Assembly (NCBI GenBank): GCA_046349035.1
Contig: JAXMDC010000002.1
Span: forward strand, 744,001-808,000
Direction: 5' to 3'
From: JAXMDC01 sp046349035
GTDB lineage: Bacteria > Pseudomonadota > Alphaproteobacteria > Rhizobiales > Kaistiaceae
Length of the DNA: 64,000 nucleotides
Shown here: positions 44,146 through 52,507 of the stretch, one piece after another
Numbering within the stretch: the stretch's first letter is position 1
Layout: every line of letters starts with the position of its first letter
Translations under genes and position numbers: made by a program
The notes under the pieces: model-generated
What the model saw: only the letters and a program-made list of their open reading frames with translations
Told to the model about the DNA's origin: nothing
Database searches by the model: none

Positions 44146-45507
44146 ATGCGTCTCGGCATCTACACCCGACATCTCGTTCGTCGACTGGCATCGGCCGTTC
44201 GCCGACTAGCATCGGCCGCTTCGTCCGAGCGCCGGGCAGCGGGCTGGCTCGCGGTCGGCCTTGCGCTCTTGGCGACGGCACCGATCGCGGCGCAAACCGT
44301 CGAGAGCAAGGCTCAGGTCGCCTTCCTTCAAGAATACTCGACCGGCGCCGTGCTCTTCCAGAAAGGCGCCGACGAACCGATGGTTCCGGCGAGCCTGGTC
44401 AAGATCATGACCGCCGCAGTGGTCTTCGAGGCCATCAAGAGCGGTCGCATCCGCTTGGACGACCGCTTCACCATCAGCGAGAACGCATGGCGGACTGGCG
44501 GCGGCCCTTCGCGCACCCAGTCGATGTTTGCAAATGTGCGCTCGCAAGTCGCCGTTTCCGATCTCCTGCGCGGCCTCGTCGTTCAGGCCGGCAATGACGC
44601 GGCGATTGCGCTTGCCGAGGGCCTGGCCGGTTCGGAGTCGGCGTTCGCCGACCTTATGAACGCCACCGCCAAGAAGATCGGCATGACCCGATCGGTGTTC
44701 CGCAACGCCACCGGCTTACCCCAGTCACCCGCCGATCCGCCCCCGCGCGAAGCGATCGTCGTCGCCCGCGCCGCCGCCGCAGCGCAGCGCTCCGACCCGG
44801 CGGTGACGACCCAAAATCCGGCCGCCGCCCGCGCCGCCGCTGCCACGACCCCGGTGCAAGGCGACCAGACCGTGACCGCACGGGACATGGCCATCCTCGT
44901 CCGCTACATCGTCACCGATTTCCCCGACCTCTATAAGATCTACGCCGAGCGCGAATTCACCTGGAACAAGATCCGGCAATTCAACCGCAACCCGTTGATC
45001 GAGGCCAATGTCGGCGCTGACGGATTGGCCGTCGGGGGGACGGACCAGAGTGGCTTTGCCTTTGTCGGCTCGGCGGCGCGGGATGGCGTCAGGCTGATCC
45101 TGGTCGTGGGTGGCACGCGGTCGGAGAAAGAGCGGTCCGACGAAGCCCGCAAACTGTTCGACTGGGGTTTCCGCAGCTTCAAGCGCGCCCAACTCTTCGT
45201 CGACGGCGCCACCATCGCCGAGGCGGCGGTTTTTGCCGGCGAGCGGCCGACGGTCGGCCTCCGCACCGCCGGACCCGTCGACATGATGGTGCCGACAGGC
45301 CGGGATCGCCTCTCGGTTGTGGCCGACTATCGGGGGCCGCTGGCCGCTCCCGTCGCCGCGGGCGCCGAAGTTGGCACGCTGAAGATTCTCATCGGCGGCC
45401 AAGTCGCTGCCACCGCACCGTTGGTGACGACGGAAGCGGTGGGTAAAGGGGATTTCCGCAGTCGTGCCGCAGCCGGCTTGCGCGAACTCTTGTGGGGTTG
45501 GTGGTAG
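44146..45507 (+). CDS. D-alanyl-D-alanine carboxypeptidase-like protein (S11 family) with degenerate motifs
   Basis: A 453-aa periplasmic PBP5/6-type protein. After a signal region (with a duplicated VRRLASA at residues 11-24), the SxxK motif is intact (S83-LV-K86). The SxN motif reads A148-G-N150 and the KTG box reads A295-V-G297 (DGLAVGGT), so the usual Ser and Lys are missing. An Ala/Gln-rich insert of about 50 residues (around 200-245) follows ATGLPQ. The C-terminal domain of the family is present. It is probably a catalytically reduced binding or scaffold protein. Confidence 0.85.
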   Translation: MRLGIYTRHLVRRLASAVRRLASAASSERRAAGWLAVGLALLATAPIAAQTVESKAQVAFLQEYSTGAVLFQKGADEPMVPASLVKIMTAAVVFEAIKSGRIRLDDRFTISENAWRTGGGPSRTQSMFANVRSQVAVSDLLRGLVVQAGNDAAIALAEGLAGSESAFADLMNATAKKIGMTRSVFRNATGLPQSPADPPPREAIVVARAAAAAQRSDPAVTTQNPAAARAAAATTPVQGDQTVTARDMAILVRYIVTDFPDLYKIYAEREFTWNKIRQFNRNPLIEANVGADGLAVGGTDQSGFAFVGSAARDGVRLILVVGGTRSEKERSDEARKLFDWGFRSFKRAQLFVDGATIAEAAVFAGERPTVGLRTAGPVDMMVPTGRDRLSVVADYRGPLAAPVAAGAEVGTLKILIGGQVAATAPLVTTEAVGKGDFRSRAAAGLRELLWGWW

Positions 45508-45707
45508 TCGGAAGCCACTGAAAACACATGCGCTTTTCCGACGCGTGGCGCCCCGGCCACGCCATCTCTCAAATCGCGGATGGCGCCGTCGGCCTGCCTT
45601 GCACATGAGTTAAAAGCCTGTAAAACCCTAAAGGCGTGATGCTGGGCACCGAGTCTCTCGGTGGTCCGACCGTCGAGGCCGTTTTGAGGGAAGGGCGTTC
45701 GCACCCC

Positions 45708-48026
45708 ATGAGCTTCATCCGATTTTTCTTCCGGGGTTGCGTGCCGGGTATGTTGGCGTCCGCCCTTCTGGCGCCCCTTTTCACAGTCGGTTCCGCGATT
45801 ATTGCCGCTTCGCCGGCTCAGGCCGATGTCGTCCGCTCGATCGTGGTCCGCGGCAACACCCGAATCGACCCGGAGACGGTCAAGAACTACGTGCTGGTGA
45901 CCCCCGGACGTGAATTCGGCGCCAACGAAGTCAACGAGTCGGTCAAGGCACTGTTCGCCACCGGCCTTTTCGCCGACGTGAAGATCAATCAGAGCGGCAG
46001 CGCGCTGGTTGTGGCGGTGGTGGAAAACCCCGTTGTCAGCAGCGTGACGTTCCAGGGCAACGACAAGATCAAGACCGATCAGCTGCAGAACATCGTCCAG
46101 ACGAAGTCGCGCTCGGTGTTGAGCGACGTGAGGATTGCCGCTGACGTCGCGACCATCAAGGAATTCTATCGCATCAACGGCCGCGCCAGCGCCGATGTGA
46201 CGCCGCAATACAAGAAGCTCGACGCCAACCGCGTCAACGTCGTCTTCGTCATCAACGAAGGCGACCGGACCGGGATCGCCTCGATCGAGATCGTCGGCAA
46301 TCACGCGTTCACCTCGAACCGGCTCCGCAGCGTCATCCAGACCCGGACCACCAACTGGCTTTCTTGGCTGACCAAGCGCGACATCTACGACCAGTCCCGC
46401 CTGGACGCCGACCAGGAACTGCTGCGCCGCTTCTACCTGCTAAACGGCTACGCTGACTTCCGCGTCATTTCGGCCAACGCAACCTTCGACGCCGCTTCGC
46501 AGCGCTACTCGATCGTATACACGATCGACGAGGGCCCGAAATACACCTGGGGTCGCGTCCGCGTGGACTCCGCTATCCCCGGCATCAGTGGCGACTCTCT
46601 GATGGCTTTGGTGCGCACCCAGCCCGGCCATCTCTTTAACGCCACCGACCTCGATAAGACCCTCCAGGACATCACCATCCGGTTGGCGCAGTCGGGCTTC
46701 GCGTTCGCAACGGTCAATCCGCGCGGCGACCGCAACTATCGCAACAGCACCATCGATCTGACCTACCTCGTCGACGAGGGACCGCGGGTCTACATCGAGC
46801 GGATCGACATTCGCGGCAACACCAAAACGCGTGACTACGTCATCCGCCGCGAGTTCGACATCGCCGAGGGCGACGCCTACAATCGCGTCCTCGTCGATAA
46901 GATCTCCAACCGGCTGCGCGCCACCGGCTACTTCAAGACCGTCGCAATCTCGGCCGAGCGCGGCTCCGCCGCCGACCGAGTGATCCTCACCGTCGATGTC
47001 GCCGAAGACTCGACCGGCGAATTCTCGGCCGCAGGCGGCTATTCAACCGCCGCAGGTTTCATCGCCGAACTCTCGGTCTCGGAGAAGAACTTCCTCGGTC
47101 GCGGCCAGTTCCTGCGGATTTCCGTCGGCATCGGCCAGGACAACAGCCGCAACTTCAACGTCGGTTTCACCGAGCCCTATTTCCTCGGTAGCCGCCTGCC
47201 CGTTGGCTTTAACGTCTTCCGCCATTCCAATTCGGGCAGCAGCAACCGGCCGTTCTCGGACAAGCAGATTGGCGGCGATATCCACGTCGGCTTGCCGATC
47301 AACGACGCCATCGATTTCCAGGTGGTCTGGCGCATTCTCGACGACACCATCTCGAACTCCAACGGCGTCGAGAGTGGCGTCCTCTTCCCCAACGGCCGTA
47401 CGCTGACCTCTTCGCTCGGCTTTACCTCGGTGATTTCGACCGTCGACAGCCGCGCCAATCCACATGAAGGCTTCTTTATCCGCCTCGGCGAGGACTTTGC
47501 CGGCGTCGGCGGCGATACCCACTTCGCCCGCACCACCGGCGACTTCCGCGCCTATCACGAACTCCTGCCCGAAACCGACATCGTCGGCATGCTGCGCCTG
47601 CAGGGCGGCAACATCGTCGGCATCAACGAGCCGGTTCGCACGCAGGACAACTTTGCCCGCGGCGGCGAGACCATTCGTGGCTTTGCCAACCTCGGCATCG
47701 GCCCACGCACCGTCAACGGCAACCTTCCGCTCGGCGGCAAGAACTTCATCGCCGGCACGGCCGAAGTGGTCTTCCCATTCCCGCTGCTGCCGGACGACTT
47801 CGGTCTGAAGGGTGCGGTTTTCGCCGACGCCGGAACGCTCTTCGGCGCCGACGTGCCGGGCGGCATCGCCTATAACGACGACAAAACGATCCGCTCATCC
47901 GTTGGTGCTTCGGTGATCTGGGCTTCGCCGTTCGGGCCGCTGCGCGCCGACTTTGCTCAAGCGCTGACCAAGGCGACCTTCGACCAGGTTCAGATCTTCC
48001 GCTTCAGCGCAGCCTCGCAGTTCTAG
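45708..48026 (+). CDS. bamA: Outer membrane protein assembly factor BamA
   Basis: A 772-aa Omp85 protein. The signal peptide (MLASALLAPLFTVGSAIIAASPAQA) sets the start at 45708; earlier GTG/ATG codons at 45636-45639 would add 23-24 residues before it. Five POTRA domains span about residues 40-375 (first: VVRSIVVRGNTRIDPETVKNY). The barrel follows, with the lid-locking motif IRGF (GGETIRGFANLG) and the terminal aromatic F. It inserts barrels into the outer membrane. A GC hairpin without T-run (45543-45562) lies upstream and a strong terminator follows. Confidence 0.95.
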   Translation: MSFIRFFFRGCVPGMLASALLAPLFTVGSAIIAASPAQADVVRSIVVRGNTRIDPETVKNYVLVTPGREFGANEVNESVKALFATGLFADVKINQSGSALVVAVVENPVVSSVTFQGNDKIKTDQLQNIVQTKSRSVLSDVRIAADVATIKEFYRINGRASADVTPQYKKLDANRVNVVFVINEGDRTGIASIEIVGNHAFTSNRLRSVIQTRTTNWLSWLTKRDIYDQSRLDADQELLRRFYLLNGYADFRVISANATFDAASQRYSIVYTIDEGPKYTWGRVRVDSAIPGISGDSLMALVRTQPGHLFNATDLDKTLQDITIRLAQSGFAFATVNPRGDRNYRNSTIDLTYLVDEGPRVYIERIDIRGNTKTRDYVIRREFDIAEGDAYNRVLVDKISNRLRATGYFKTVAISAERGSAADRVILTVDVAEDSTGEFSAAGGYSTAAGFIAELSVSEKNFLGRGQFLRISVGIGQDNSRNFNVGFTEPYFLGSRLPVGFNVFRHSNSGSSNRPFSDKQIGGDIHVGLPINDAIDFQVVWRILDDTISNSNGVESGVLFPNGRTLTSSLGFTSVISTVDSRANPHEGFFIRLGEDFAGVGGDTHFARTTGDFRAYHELLPETDIVGMLRLQGGNIVGINEPVRTQDNFARGGETIRGFANLGIGPRTVNGNLPLGGKNFIAGTAEVVFPFPLLPDDFGLKGAVFADAGTLFGADVPGGIAYNDDKTIRSSVGASVIWASPFGPLRADFAQALTKATFDQVQIFRFSAASQF

Positions 48027-48043
48027 CCCGGCGAGGGCTTGAA

Positions 48044-48077
48044 GGGGTCTGCCGCCGGTCGCGGCAGACCCCTTTTT
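48044..48077 (+). terminator. Rho-independent terminator between bamA and lpxD
   Basis: A perfect 12-bp GC-rich stem (GGGGTCTGCCGC at 48044-48055 and its complement at 48061-48072) with a 5-nt loop and a TTTTT run at 48073-48077. It lies 18 bp before the lpxD ATG. Confidence 0.88.
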
Positions 48078-48094
48078 CGTTCCGGATCACGCCC

Positions 48095-49153
48095 ATGGCG
48101 GACCCCGTCTTCTTCGTTCCCTCGCGGCCGCTCACCGCCGCCGAGATCGCCAGCACGCTCGGCGCGACACTGCCGCCCGGCGCCGACGCCGACCGCGCGA
48201 TCACAAGACTCGCACCGCTCGACCAGGCGGGACCCAGCGACCTCTCGTTCATGGATAATCCCCGCTATGCAGGGGAGCTTGCCGGAACCCACGCCGGAAT
48301 CTGTCTGACCGCGCCCCGATTCCTATCCGCGGTCCCGCCCCGTAGCGTTGCCATCCCGTCAAGCCGGGTCCACCGCGACCTCGCTATCGTTGCCGGCCTT
48401 CTTTTTCCGCAGGCGCTCCGTCCGCTTGCCGTCACCGCAACCGTTGGCATTTCCCCGGCCGCTTATGTCGATCCCGGGGCCCGCCTTGAGGACGGAGTGA
48501 CCGTCGAACCGATGGCAGTCATCGGTCCCGGCGCTGAGATCGGACGTGGCACGTTAATCGCCGCCGGCGCCGTGATTGGCCGCGAAGTCCGCATCGGCCG
48601 CGACTGCCTCATCGGGCCGGGCGCCTCGCTGCTATACGCCCTCATCGGCAACCGCGTGATTATCCACCCCGGCGTGCGCATCGGTCAGGACGGCTTTGGC
48701 TACGCCTCTGCCGCCGACGGGCACCGCAAGATCCCGCAGCTCGGCAGGGTCATCGTCCAGGACAATGTCGAGATTGGCGCCGGCACGACCATCGATCGCG
48801 GCGCCATCCGCGACACGGTTGTCGGCGAAGGAACCAAGATCGACAACTTGGTGCAGATCGGGCACAACGTCGTCATCGGCCGGCATTGCCTCATTGTCGC
48901 GCAAGTGGGCATTTCTGGCAGCGCCACTCTGGGGGATTTTGTCGTGATCGGCGGACAGAGCGGCGTCAACGGCCACGTCAATATCGGCGATGGCGCGCAG
49001 ATAGCGGCCGTCAGCACGGTTCACGGCGACGTGCCCCCGGGCGCGCGCTGGGGCGGCACGCCGGCGGGTCCGGTGCGCGAGTGGCTTCGCGCCATGACCG
49101 AATTCAAGAAGCTCGGCCGTCCTCGCTCCGGCGATCAAGACGACACGCGGTAA
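48095..49153 (+). CDS. lpxD: UDP-3-O-(3-hydroxyacyl)glucosamine N-acyltransferase
   Basis: A 352-aa cytoplasmic enzyme, third step of lipid A synthesis. The N-terminal substrate-recognition domain (TLGATLPPGADADRAI; SFMDNPRYAGEL) leads to a left-handed beta-helix of hexapeptide repeats from about residue 110. The active-site His is likely the one in VQIGHNVVIGRHC (QIGHN motif). Size is standard. Four bp separate it from fabZ. The strong terminator upstream means this gene needs either read-through or a promoter inside the terminator leader. Confidence 0.95.
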   Translation: MADPVFFVPSRPLTAAEIASTLGATLPPGADADRAITRLAPLDQAGPSDLSFMDNPRYAGELAGTHAGICLTAPRFLSAVPPRSVAIPSSRVHRDLAIVAGLLFPQALRPLAVTATVGISPAAYVDPGARLEDGVTVEPMAVIGPGAEIGRGTLIAAGAVIGREVRIGRDCLIGPGASLLYALIGNRVIIHPGVRIGQDGFGYASAADGHRKIPQLGRVIVQDNVEIGAGTTIDRGAIRDTVVGEGTKIDNLVQIGHNVVIGRHCLIVAQVGISGSATLGDFVVIGGQSGVNGHVNIGDGAQIAAVSTVHGDVPPGARWGGTPAGPVREWLRAMTEFKKLGRPRSGDQDDTR

Positions 49154-49157
49154 CGCC

Positions 49158-49640
49158 GTGGCCGACGAACTCAAGACCATGGAAATCGCCGACCTCTTGC
49201 GTTGCCTGCCGCACCGCTACCCGTTTCTGCTGGTCGACCGTATCGTCGCCATCGACGGCGACAATTCGGCGATCGGCATCAAGAACGTCACCGTCAACGA
49301 GCCGCACTTCACCGGCCACTTCCCGGGACAGCCGATCATGCCCGGGGTGCTGCTGATCGAGGGGATGGCGCAGACCGCCGGGGCCATTTGCACCGCCGCG
49401 CGCGGCGTCTCCAACAGCGCGCCGCGCGTTTACTTCATGACCATCGACCGGGCGAAATTCCGCCGGCCGGTCGTCCCCGGCGACACCGTCGAGTACCACG
49501 TCAAGAAGCGCAAGAATCGCGGCAACATCTGGAAATTCGACGCTGAAGCCAAAGTGGGCGGTATCGTCGTCGCCGAGGCCGAGGTAGGCGCGATGCTAGT
49601 GGAGGATGGCGCCGACGCGGCGCCCACTGACGCGGCGTGA
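49158..49640 (+). CDS. fabZ: 3-hydroxyacyl-[acyl-carrier-protein] dehydratase FabZ
   Basis: A 160-aa hot-dog-fold dehydratase of fatty acid elongation. The catalytic motif HFTGHFPGQPIMPGVLLIEGMAQ contains the active His and the Glu. LPHRYPFLLVDR is the typical opening. The GTG start lies 4 bp after lpxD; the stop overlaps the GTG of lpxA. Its place in the lpx operon links the supply of 3-hydroxyacyl-ACP to lipid A synthesis. Confidence 0.95.
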   Translation: MADELKTMEIADLLRCLPHRYPFLLVDRIVAIDGDNSAIGIKNVTVNEPHFTGHFPGQPIMPGVLLIEGMAQTAGAICTAARGVSNSAPRVYFMTIDRAKFRRPVVPGDTVEYHVKKRKNRGNIWKFDAEAKVGGIVVAEAEVGAMLVEDGADAAPTDAA

Positions 49641-50434
49641 GCGCGATCCATTCGACCGCCATCGTCGAGGCGGGTGCCAGGCTGGGCGCGGACGTCTCGA
49701 TTGGCGCTTACTCGATGATCGGGCCCGACGTGGTCCTCGGCGACAACGTCACCCTCGGACCGCATGTCTTCATTACCGGCCGCACCACTATCGGCGCCGG
49801 TACCCGCATCTCACCCTATGCGGTCATTGGCGGCGAACCGCAGGACATCGGCTACCGCGGCGAGCCGAGTACGGTCAGCGTCGGCACCAACTGCGTCATT
49901 CGCGAACATGTCACCATCCATCGTGGTACGGCTCGCGGCCGGATGCAGACCGTCATTGGCCCCGACTGCTTCCTCATGGTTGGCGTTCATGTCGCGCACG
50001 ACTGCGTCGTTGGCCACCACGTCATCCTGGTCAACCAGGCGACGCTCGGCGGCCATGTCCAGGTCGGCGACTACGCGATCCTCAGCGGCCTTGTCGCTGT
50101 CCAGCAGCGCCAGCGCGTCGGCGCCCACGCGTTCGTCGGCGGGCTGACCGGCGTGATGCGCGACGTCATCCCGTTCGGCATCGCTCTCGGCGAACGCGCA
50201 GAACTCGGCGGCCTTAACTTGGTCGGCCTGAAGCGCCGCGGCTTCGACCGCCCGACCATCCATGCCCTCCGCGCCGCCTACCGCATGGTCTTCTTCGGCG
50301 ACGACTCCTTCGACGAACGTGTCGAGCGCACCGCCGAGCAGTTCGCCGACATACCGCCGGTGATGGAGATGATCGAGTTCATCCGCACCGCTGGCAAGAA
50401 CGGTCTCTGCCTGCCGCGCGACCTCGAGCTATGA
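49637..50434 (+). CDS. lpxA: UDP-N-acetylglucosamine acyltransferase
   Basis: A 265-aa first enzyme of lipid A synthesis. It is a left-handed beta-helix of hexapeptide repeats (IVEAGARLGADVSIGAYSMIG onward) with the active His in the HVAHDCVVG stretch, and a C-terminal helical domain (LKRRGFDRPTIHALRAAYRMVFF). The length fits the family (about 262). GTG start overlaps fabZ; ATGA overlap with lpxI. Confidence 0.96.
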   Translation: MSAIHSTAIVEAGARLGADVSIGAYSMIGPDVVLGDNVTLGPHVFITGRTTIGAGTRISPYAVIGGEPQDIGYRGEPSTVSVGTNCVIREHVTIHRGTARGRMQTVIGPDCFLMVGVHVAHDCVVGHHVILVNQATLGGHVQVGDYAILSGLVAVQQRQRVGAHAFVGGLTGVMRDVIPFGIALGERAELGGLNLVGLKRRGFDRPTIHALRAAYRMVFFGDDSFDERVERTAEQFADIPPVMEMIEFIRTAGKNGLCLPRDLEL

Positions 50435-51324
50435 GCCTGCACTCGTTCGAGCAGCCTGGTGCCATGCCGTCCGCTCCGCTGGCGGTGCTCGCCGGCGGCG
50501 GCAAGTTGCCCATTATCGTCGCCGATGCGGCGCGCCGCTCCGGTCGCGACGTGCTGGTCCTCGGCGTTATCGGCGAAGCCGACGACGGGATCTCCGCCTT
50601 TCGCCACGAGTGGGTGAGTTGGGGCGAACTCGGCAAGATCAGAAAGCTCATCGACACTCATGGTGCCCGCGACCTGGTGATGGTCGGCTCGGTGAAGCGG
50701 CCCGATTTCCGCAGTCTCAAAGTTGATTTCGGCACCATCCGGGCGCTGCCACGGATCTTTGCCCTCCTTGCCGGCGGCGACGACAACGCTCTCTCCGGCG
50801 CGATCAAGATCGCCGAATCCTGGGACCTTCGGGTTATCGGTGCGCACGAGATCGCCACCGATCTGGTCGCAGGGCCGGGAACGCTCGGACTGGTCAAGCC
50901 GACCGCCGCCAACCGCGAGGACCTTACCCTGGCCCACCGCGCCGCCAAGGCGATCGGCGAACTCGATATTGGCCAAGCCGCTGTCTCAATCGGCCGCCAC
51001 GTCGTCGCCGTCGAAGGCATGGAGGGAACCGATGGCATGCTGTTGCGTGTCCGGACGCTGCGCGAGGAGGGGAGGGGCCGCTGGCGCGATCGTACCGGGG
51101 TCCTCGCCAAGCGATCCAAGCCGCAGCAGGATCTCCGCGTCGACATGCCGACCGTCGGTCCCAAGACCATCGAGCATGCGGCTGCCGCAGGTCTTGCGGG
51201 CATCGGCATCGAAGCCGGTCGCGTCATGCTGGTCGACCGCAAGGAAATGATCGCACTTGCCGACACTGCCGGGCTGTTCGTCGTCGCCGAGGACCTAAAC
51301 GGCACGCCCGGCTCCGATGCCTGA
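50431..51324 (+). CDS. lpxI: UDP-2,3-diacylglucosamine pyrophosphatase LpxI
   Basis: A 297-aa enzyme of lipid A synthesis that in many alphaproteobacteria replaces LpxH. It matches DUF1009: LAVLAGGGKLPIIVADAARR, the middle VMVGSVKRPDF, and the C-terminal domain LRVDMPTVGPKTIEHAAAAGLAGIGIEAGRVMLVD. It sits between lpxA and lpxB with overlaps on both sides. No LpxH is in the window. Confidence 0.92.
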   Translation: MSLHSFEQPGAMPSAPLAVLAGGGKLPIIVADAARRSGRDVLVLGVIGEADDGISAFRHEWVSWGELGKIRKLIDTHGARDLVMVGSVKRPDFRSLKVDFGTIRALPRIFALLAGGDDNALSGAIKIAESWDLRVIGAHEIATDLVAGPGTLGLVKPTAANREDLTLAHRAAKAIGELDIGQAAVSIGRHVVAVEGMEGTDGMLLRVRTLREEGRGRWRDRTGVLAKRSKPQQDLRVDMPTVGPKTIEHAAAAGLAGIGIEAGRVMLVDRKEMIALADTAGLFVVAEDLNGTPGSDA

Positions 51325-52507
51325 CCTGCCGCGCGCCGATCTTGCGGTGTTCCTGGTCGCCGGCGAGGAATCCGGCGACCAACTCGGCGCCTCGCTGATG
51401 ACCGCCCTTCGCCGCGCCACCAACGACCGGGTTCGTTTCGCTGGCCTGGGAGGTCACCGCATGGAAGCGCTGGGGCTCAAGTCGATCTTCCCGATAGCCG
51501 ACATATCGGTGATGGGGCTGACGGCGGTGTTCGCTGCCCTGCCGCGCATCCTGCGCCGCATCCGCGAGACTGTCGAAGCGGCGGCGGCCGCCAAGCCGGA
51601 TGTCCTCGTCATCATCGACAGCCCCGACTTCACCCAGCGTGTCGCGCGCCGCCTTCACCGCCTTGCCCCCGACGTCGTTATCGCCAACTACGTCTCGCCG
51701 AGCGTATGGGCTTGGCGGTCGGGCCGCGCCCGCGCCATGAGCGCCTACATCGACCGCGTCCTGGCGATCTTGCCATTCGAGCCAGACGTCCACCGCCGCC
51801 TCCGCGGTCCCGATTGCGTGTATGTCGGCCATCCGTTGCTGGAGAAGGTAGCGCAGCTGCGCCCCCACACCGGCGAGCGCGCCGAATTCGCGAACGCGCC
51901 GCGGCTGACGATGCTGGCCCTACCCGGTAGCCGGCGCAGCGAGGTTAGCAAGCTCCTGCCCGTGTTCGGCGACGCGATCGCCCGAGCCGCCAAGACAGCC
52001 GACCGGCCGGTCGACGTTCTCCTTCCGGCAGTGCCCCACCTCGCCGATGCCATTACCTCCGGTGTCGCCCATTGGCCGCTTCGCCCGACGATCATTGCCG
52101 GCGAGGAGGCCAAATTCGCCGCGTTCCGTCGCGCCCATGTCGCGCTCGCCGCCTCGGGCACCGCTACGCTCGAATTGGCCCTCGCCGGCGTACCGCAGAT
52201 CGTCGCCTATCCCCTCGACGTCTTGACCCGGCGCCTGCGCTGGCTCGTCAAAGTGCCGTCGATCGTTCTGCCCAACCTCATCCTCGGCGAGAACGCGATC
52301 CCCGAATTCATCGATCGCGATGCCAATCCCGACACGCTGGCCCGGGCGCTGTCGCCCCTGCTGCGCGCTTCGCCCGAGCGTTCGCGGCAGGAGCAGGCGT
52401 TCCCCAAGCTCGACCGCTTGATGACCGTTCCCGGTGGGTCGCCGAGCGAACGCGCCGCGGCGGCTATCCTCGAGGTCGTTCAGGCCCGACGTGCCAGGGG
52501 CACGTAG
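51317..52507 (+). CDS. lpxB: Lipid-A-disaccharide synthase
   Basis: A 396-aa GT19 glycosyltransferase joining UDP-diacylglucosamine with lipid X. Recognisable motifs are FLVAGEESGDQLGASLM, the IDSPDFTQRVARRL stretch, YVSPSVWAWRSGRA, GHPLLE, LALPGSRRSEV and ASGTATLELALAGVPQIVAY. It overlaps lpxI by 8 bp and overlaps the convergent gltA by 28 bp at its 3' end. Confidence 0.95.
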   Translation: MPDLPRADLAVFLVAGEESGDQLGASLMTALRRATNDRVRFAGLGGHRMEALGLKSIFPIADISVMGLTAVFAALPRILRRIRETVEAAAAAKPDVLVIIDSPDFTQRVARRLHRLAPDVVIANYVSPSVWAWRSGRARAMSAYIDRVLAILPFEPDVHRRLRGPDCVYVGHPLLEKVAQLRPHTGERAEFANAPRLTMLALPGSRRSEVSKLLPVFGDAIARAAKTADRPVDVLLPAVPHLADAITSGVAHWPLRPTIIAGEEAKFAAFRRAHVALAASGTATLELALAGVPQIVAYPLDVLTRRLRWLVKVPSIVLPNLILGENAIPEFIDRDANPDTLARALSPLLRASPERSRQEQAFPKLDRLMTVPGGSPSERAAAAILEVVQARRARGT

